Assembly (NCBI GenBank): GCA_023408815.1
Contig: JAEYJO010000028.1
Coordinates: 1-35,919 of the forward strand
Length of the DNA: 35,919 nucleotides
Reading direction: 5' to 3'
Source of the DNA: Bacillota bacterium
GTDB taxonomy: Bacteria; Bacillota; Clostridia; Lachnospirales; Lachnospiraceae
This document shows positions 33,482 to 35,919 of this stretch, in pieces. The notes under the pieces are model-generated. The model was not told the origin of the DNA. It did not search any database and saw only the letters and a program-made list of their open reading frames with translations. Both the position numbers and the translations under genes were made by a program. The number at the start of each line of letters is the position of its first letter. Position 1 is the stretch's first letter.

Positions 33482-34393
33482 ATGAGTAAAAGAAAAGAAC
33501 CGGCGGAACAGTTCTTAACAATAAAACCGGCTCAAAAGTTTAACATACAAAATGATGGATTTATCGGCAGTCTGTACAAACCTCAGGATAATTCCTTTGA
33601 AGGTAAGGTGTTGATCATGTCTGGTGGCAGTGACGGTTATTTCTCATTAACTTGCCTGATTGCAGAACAGTTTGTAAAACGCGGTCTTACTGTTCTGGCA
33701 CTTGCATACTGGAATCAGCCCGGTCTTCCGGATGCCTTTGAAAAAATACCGGTGGAATATGTAGAAAGAGCAGCACTATGGCTCAAGAATCATAATTATA
33801 TAAAAATTGGGATGTGGGGGATTTCAAAAGGTTCAGAGTATGCTTTGATTTCAGGAAGCATACTGCAGAATTTAATTTCGTGTGTGGTAGCAGTGTGTCC
33901 GATTAATATTTGCGGGCAGGGTATACGGAAGGGTAAATCAATAAGATTATTGGATTGTTCTGCATGGAGTTTTCGGGGGAAGGAAATCCCATATGCAAAT
34001 CTTCAATATAACAAACGACAGATTATAAAGGATATGCTGAAACGAAGAAGTATTTGTAAGCGCTCTTGTTATAATAATGCAATCGTCTCGGCTCCAGAAA
34101 ATGCATATATACAAATTGAGAACATCAACGGCCCCATTCTTTTCCTGTCGGCAAATGATGATGATATGTGGCCGGCAAAAGAAGCATCCGAATGGATGAT
34201 GGAGCGCTTGAATAGGAAACAATTTCCCTATCAACATAAGCATTATAATTACGAATATGCGAGCCATTTTCTGATTCCGTATAAGCTGAAATCGGTGAAG
34301 ATGTTCGCTGTAGAACGAAGATATCCAGAAGAATGTATGGAAAGCAATAGGAAGTCTTTGGAGGATACCCTGATATTTTTGAATGAATGGTAA
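33482..34393 (+). CDS. alpha/beta hydrolase, BAAT/acyl-CoA thioesterase or dienelactone hydrolase-like
   Basis: A 303-residue soluble enzyme. VLIMSGGSDGYFS forms the oxyanion region. WGISKGSEYAL (nucleophile elbow GISKG) supplies the serine, LFLSANDDDMWPAKEA the acid, and YEYASHFLIP the histidine. The elbow GMWGISKGSE is typical of the BAAT C-terminal domain (acyl-CoA:amino acid N-acyltransferases and acyl-CoA thioesterases), here without the N-terminal BAAT domain. The start is ATG 33482, 7 bases after GGAGGG (33469-33474). Earlier in-frame ATGs at 33428, 33467 and 33476 lack a site or overlap it. The substrate is unknown, and it lies beyond the cluster terminator, so it is probably not part of it. 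Confidence 0.75.
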   Translation: MSKRKEPAEQFLTIKPAQKFNIQNDGFIGSLYKPQDNSFEGKVLIMSGGSDGYFSLTCLIAEQFVKRGLTVLALAYWNQPGLPDAFEKIPVEYVERAALWLKNHNYIKIGMWGISKGSEYALISGSILQNLISCVVAVCPINICGQGIRKGKSIRLLDCSAWSFRGKEIPYANLQYNKRQIIKDMLKRRSICKRSCYNNAIVSAPENAYIQIENINGPILFLSANDDDMWPAKEASEWMMERLNRKQFPYQHKHYNYEYASHFLIPYKLKSVKMFAVERRYPEECMESNRKSLEDTLIFLNEW

Positions 34394-34461
34394 GATTACA
34401 ATTTGTTGGCAAAATAGAGTAAAACAGAAAAAAGCAAGGTTTGTTTAGGGAGAGTGAAAAA

Positions 34462-35148
34462 ATGAGTAACAGCGTAAGGGTAAATCATATAGAGTCATAT
34501 ATCAATAAATCAAAAGGTATATTATCTTGGTGTGTTTTGTGCGTGATTATATTCTTGATTTCGATTTTTATTCATGAATGCGGGCATGGGTTTGCGAACT
34601 CCCTGCGGGGTATTGAGTGCAGTACGGGCTTTAATCGTGTGGGCGACATATACAAGTATCCCAGGGATGTGGATTTTCGGGCAGATTATAGTGCGGTATC
34701 GGATAGCTTATTAGATTTTGGCGTACCGGCAACCCTTATGCTGGCTGTTATAGGAACGCTCTTTTTTTGCTTACCAAAAGGGAAAATGGGAAAAACAATT
34801 GCATTGGGATTTGCTGCTACAAATAGCGTCATGCGGTTAATACCATGTCTGTTTGTGGTCATGGTTCCGTTGCTGACGGGCAGAGTACATGATGAGGATG
34901 AGTATGGAACAGGACTTGCCCTGGCGGAGGCAACAGGCTATTCGTTTCTGATATATCTTCCGGCTCTCATATCTATACTGGTTTCTGTTATGTGCATAGC
35001 ATGCTTTTATAGAAAATTAAAGACGGAGATATCTTCCAAGGGATTCATCCGCTATAGTTTCCTTACGCTCTTTAGCTTTTATATAACAATGATCATAGCT
35101 AATATACTCGATAATATAGTTCGGATCAACTGGACGGCTATTCGTTAA
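34462..35148 (+). CDS. integral membrane protein with HEXXH motif, M50-like putative metalloprotease
   Basis: A 228-residue protein with about five membrane helices. The first helix (about 20-40) runs into FIHECGHGF, an HEXXH zinc motif at the membrane face, as in site-2 (M50) proteases. Further hydrophobic segments are PATLMLAVIGTLFFCL, LGFAATNSVMRLIPCLFVVM, SFLIYLPALISILVSVMCIA and YSFLTLFSFYITMIIANILD. I do not see the usual M50 third-ligand motif (NxxPxxxLDG), and no PDZ domain is present. It may be a divergent M50 relative. AGGGAGAG lies 7 bases before ATG 34462; a TTG at 34441 in frame lies before that site and is not used. Gene-proximal context gives no substrate. Confidence 0.65.
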   Translation: MSNSVRVNHIESYINKSKGILSWCVLCVIIFLISIFIHECGHGFANSLRGIECSTGFNRVGDIYKYPRDVDFRADYSAVSDSLLDFGVPATLMLAVIGTLFFCLPKGKMGKTIALGFAATNSVMRLIPCLFVVMVPLLTGRVHDEDEYGTGLALAEATGYSFLIYLPALISILVSVMCIACFYRKLKTEISSKGFIRYSFLTLFSFYITMIIANILDNIVRINWTAIR

Positions 35149-35226
35149 ACACATAGTTTTATCGGCTGTTTAATAATGAAGAAATAAAGAAGTAAAATCC
35201 GATTAAAACCGAAAGGATGAAGATGT

Positions 35227-35676
35227 ATGAATGATATAGATAAATTATTAGAAAGTAAGAATAATGTAAACACAGCAGATTTTTTTCCGGAATTATTAGG
35301 AGCAGATTGTTACAAGATGTATGAGCGGGTAAATAAATTTATTATGGATAATTATAATGTTAATCAGATGTGGAGTAAAGGTGGAAAGTATGGAGATATC
35401 TGCCTTCGCTACAGCCGCAGCGGAAAAACGCTTTGTACCTTATATTTCCGTCAGAAACAATTAGGTATCTGGATCATACTTGGCAAGGAAGAAAGAAGCA
35501 GATTTGAAGAGATGAAGAATCAGTTTTCTCATGAATTGCAGGAAATATATGATAGAACAGAGGTATACCCTGATGGGAAATGGCTAATGTTTGATGTGGA
35601 AGACGATAATTTGTATAATGAAATTGTTTTGCTGCTGAAGGTAAAAAAATCTCCCAATAAAAAATCTACCATGTAA
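35227..35676 (+). CDS. DUF3788-like protein
   Basis: A 149-residue soluble protein. The core WSKGGKYGDICLRYSRSGKTLCTLYF (about 49-74, in two blocks), LGIWIILGKEERSRFEEMK and a late DGKWLMFDVEDD segment match the DUF3788 pattern as I remember it. Its function is unknown; some relatives are proposed to be small ligand-binding proteins. GAAAGGATGA lies upstream of the ATG. The protein ends in a Lys-rich tail. Confidence 0.7.
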   Translation: MNDIDKLLESKNNVNTADFFPELLGADCYKMYERVNKFIMDNYNVNQMWSKGGKYGDICLRYSRSGKTLCTLYFRQKQLGIWIILGKEERSRFEEMKNQFSHELQEIYDRTEVYPDGKWLMFDVEDDNLYNEIVLLLKVKKSPNKKSTM

Positions 35677-35775
35677 TATATTTTTATCCCTAAGTGATCG
35701 GGTTATGAATTTTTGAAGCGTTTGATAACAAACCTAGATTGGGCAGAATAGTTAATAGAGGAGAGTAAGACAAAG

Positions 35776-35849
35776 CCCGGGGCGTAACTGCTCCAATGGC
35801 ATTAAGTTAAGGGTTTTCAAGAGCCGTCACACGATGTGTGTCGGCTCTT
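35776..35849 (+). mobile_element. putative end of a mobile element running off the right edge
   Basis: CCCGGGGC (35776-35783), the 19-base motif CCAATGGCATTAAGTTAAG (35793-35811, identical to the reverse strand at 126-108) and a hairpin (35819-35849). It mirrors the left edge and also points out of the window. The following 70 bases to the end show no transposase reading frame long enough to call. Nothing else is seen in 35677-35775. Confidence 0.45.
35819..35849 (+). terminator. hairpin just inside the right element end
   Basis: AAGAGCCG (35819-35826) pairs with CGGCTCTT (35842-35849), with an inner CACAC/GTGTG pairing (35828-35832 with 35836-35840). It is followed by TTGACTATG, so the T-tail is poor. 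Protection of an element from outside transcription is the likely role. Confidence 0.55.
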
Positions 35850-35919
35850 TGACTATGATTTCTTTCTTCAAAAATAGAAAGAAGCCTTCGCTATTCTCAG
35901 AAAGTCAATTATTTTAGCT

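Noticed and set aside
33364..33489. 41-codon plus-strand reading frame just before the alpha/beta hydrolase
   Set aside because: It overlaps the hydrolase start by 8 bases, but no ribosome binding site precedes its ATG and the peptide resembles nothing known; a leader peptide is possible but unsupported.
1..35919. CRISPR array, tRNA or rRNA genes
   Set aside because: I looked for regularly spaced direct repeats and cloverleaf-like stretches in all gaps and saw none; the repeats present are dispersed hairpins.

Overview
The window looks like chromosome from a low-to-moderate GC Gram-positive of the class Clostridia, most likely family Lachnospiraceae. The reasons are AGGAGG-type ribosome binding sites before nearly every gene, the rpmG-secE-nusG-rplKA-rplJL-rpoBC-rpsLG-fusA-tuf order, a Firmicutes-type L10 leader, an orphan FliD-like protein ending SAYTGMLFNYFC, and abundant intergenic hairpin repeats. 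The assignment is by gene content and style only.

Layout. Positions 1-190 look like one end of a mobile element pointing out of the window. An orphan acyl-CoA carboxylase carboxyltransferase (329-1963) and a convergent, orphan FliD-like gene (2244-3560, minus) follow. From 3886 to 21720 runs the informational block: L33, SecE, NusG, L11, L1, then a CapA-family membrane-anchored protein inserted between L1 and L10, then L10 with its attenuating leader, L7/L12, RNA polymerase beta and beta', S12, S7, EF-G and EF-Tu. It breaks into several transcription units, each with visible promoters and terminators. The rpoC terminator and the rpsL promoter are physically interleaved. A duplicated EF-G C-terminus sits between fusA and tuf.

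The accessory part (21.9-35.7 kb) carries an unrecognised acidic protein, a PucR-family regulator and a nine-gene same-strand cluster (23927-33177): class III aminotransferase, iron-dependent alcohol dehydrogenase, a complete five-gene ABC importer whose subunits resemble the urea/amide (Urt) branch of the branched-chain family, a cytidylate-kinase-like protein, and an M20-family N-carbamoyl-amino-acid (ureido) hydrolase. No urease, urea amidolyase, dihydropyrimidinase or allantoinase is present. I read the cluster as uptake of a ureido compound, removal of its carbamoyl group, transamination of the freed amine, and reduction of the resulting semialdehyde to a hydroxy acid. N-carbamoyl-beta-alanine going to 3-hydroxypropionate (the late part of an extended reductive pyrimidine pathway, PydC/PydD/PydE-like) is the best single hypothesis. 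This is inference. Near-identical 27-base hairpin repeats in the same orientation bracket the cluster.

After it come a BAAT/dienelactone-hydrolase-like alpha/beta hydrolase, a small membrane protein with an HECGH metalloprotease-like motif, a DUF3788-like protein, and at the right edge a second copy of the mobile-element-end signature, in the opposite orientation to the left one. The contig probably ends in related insertion elements on both sides.
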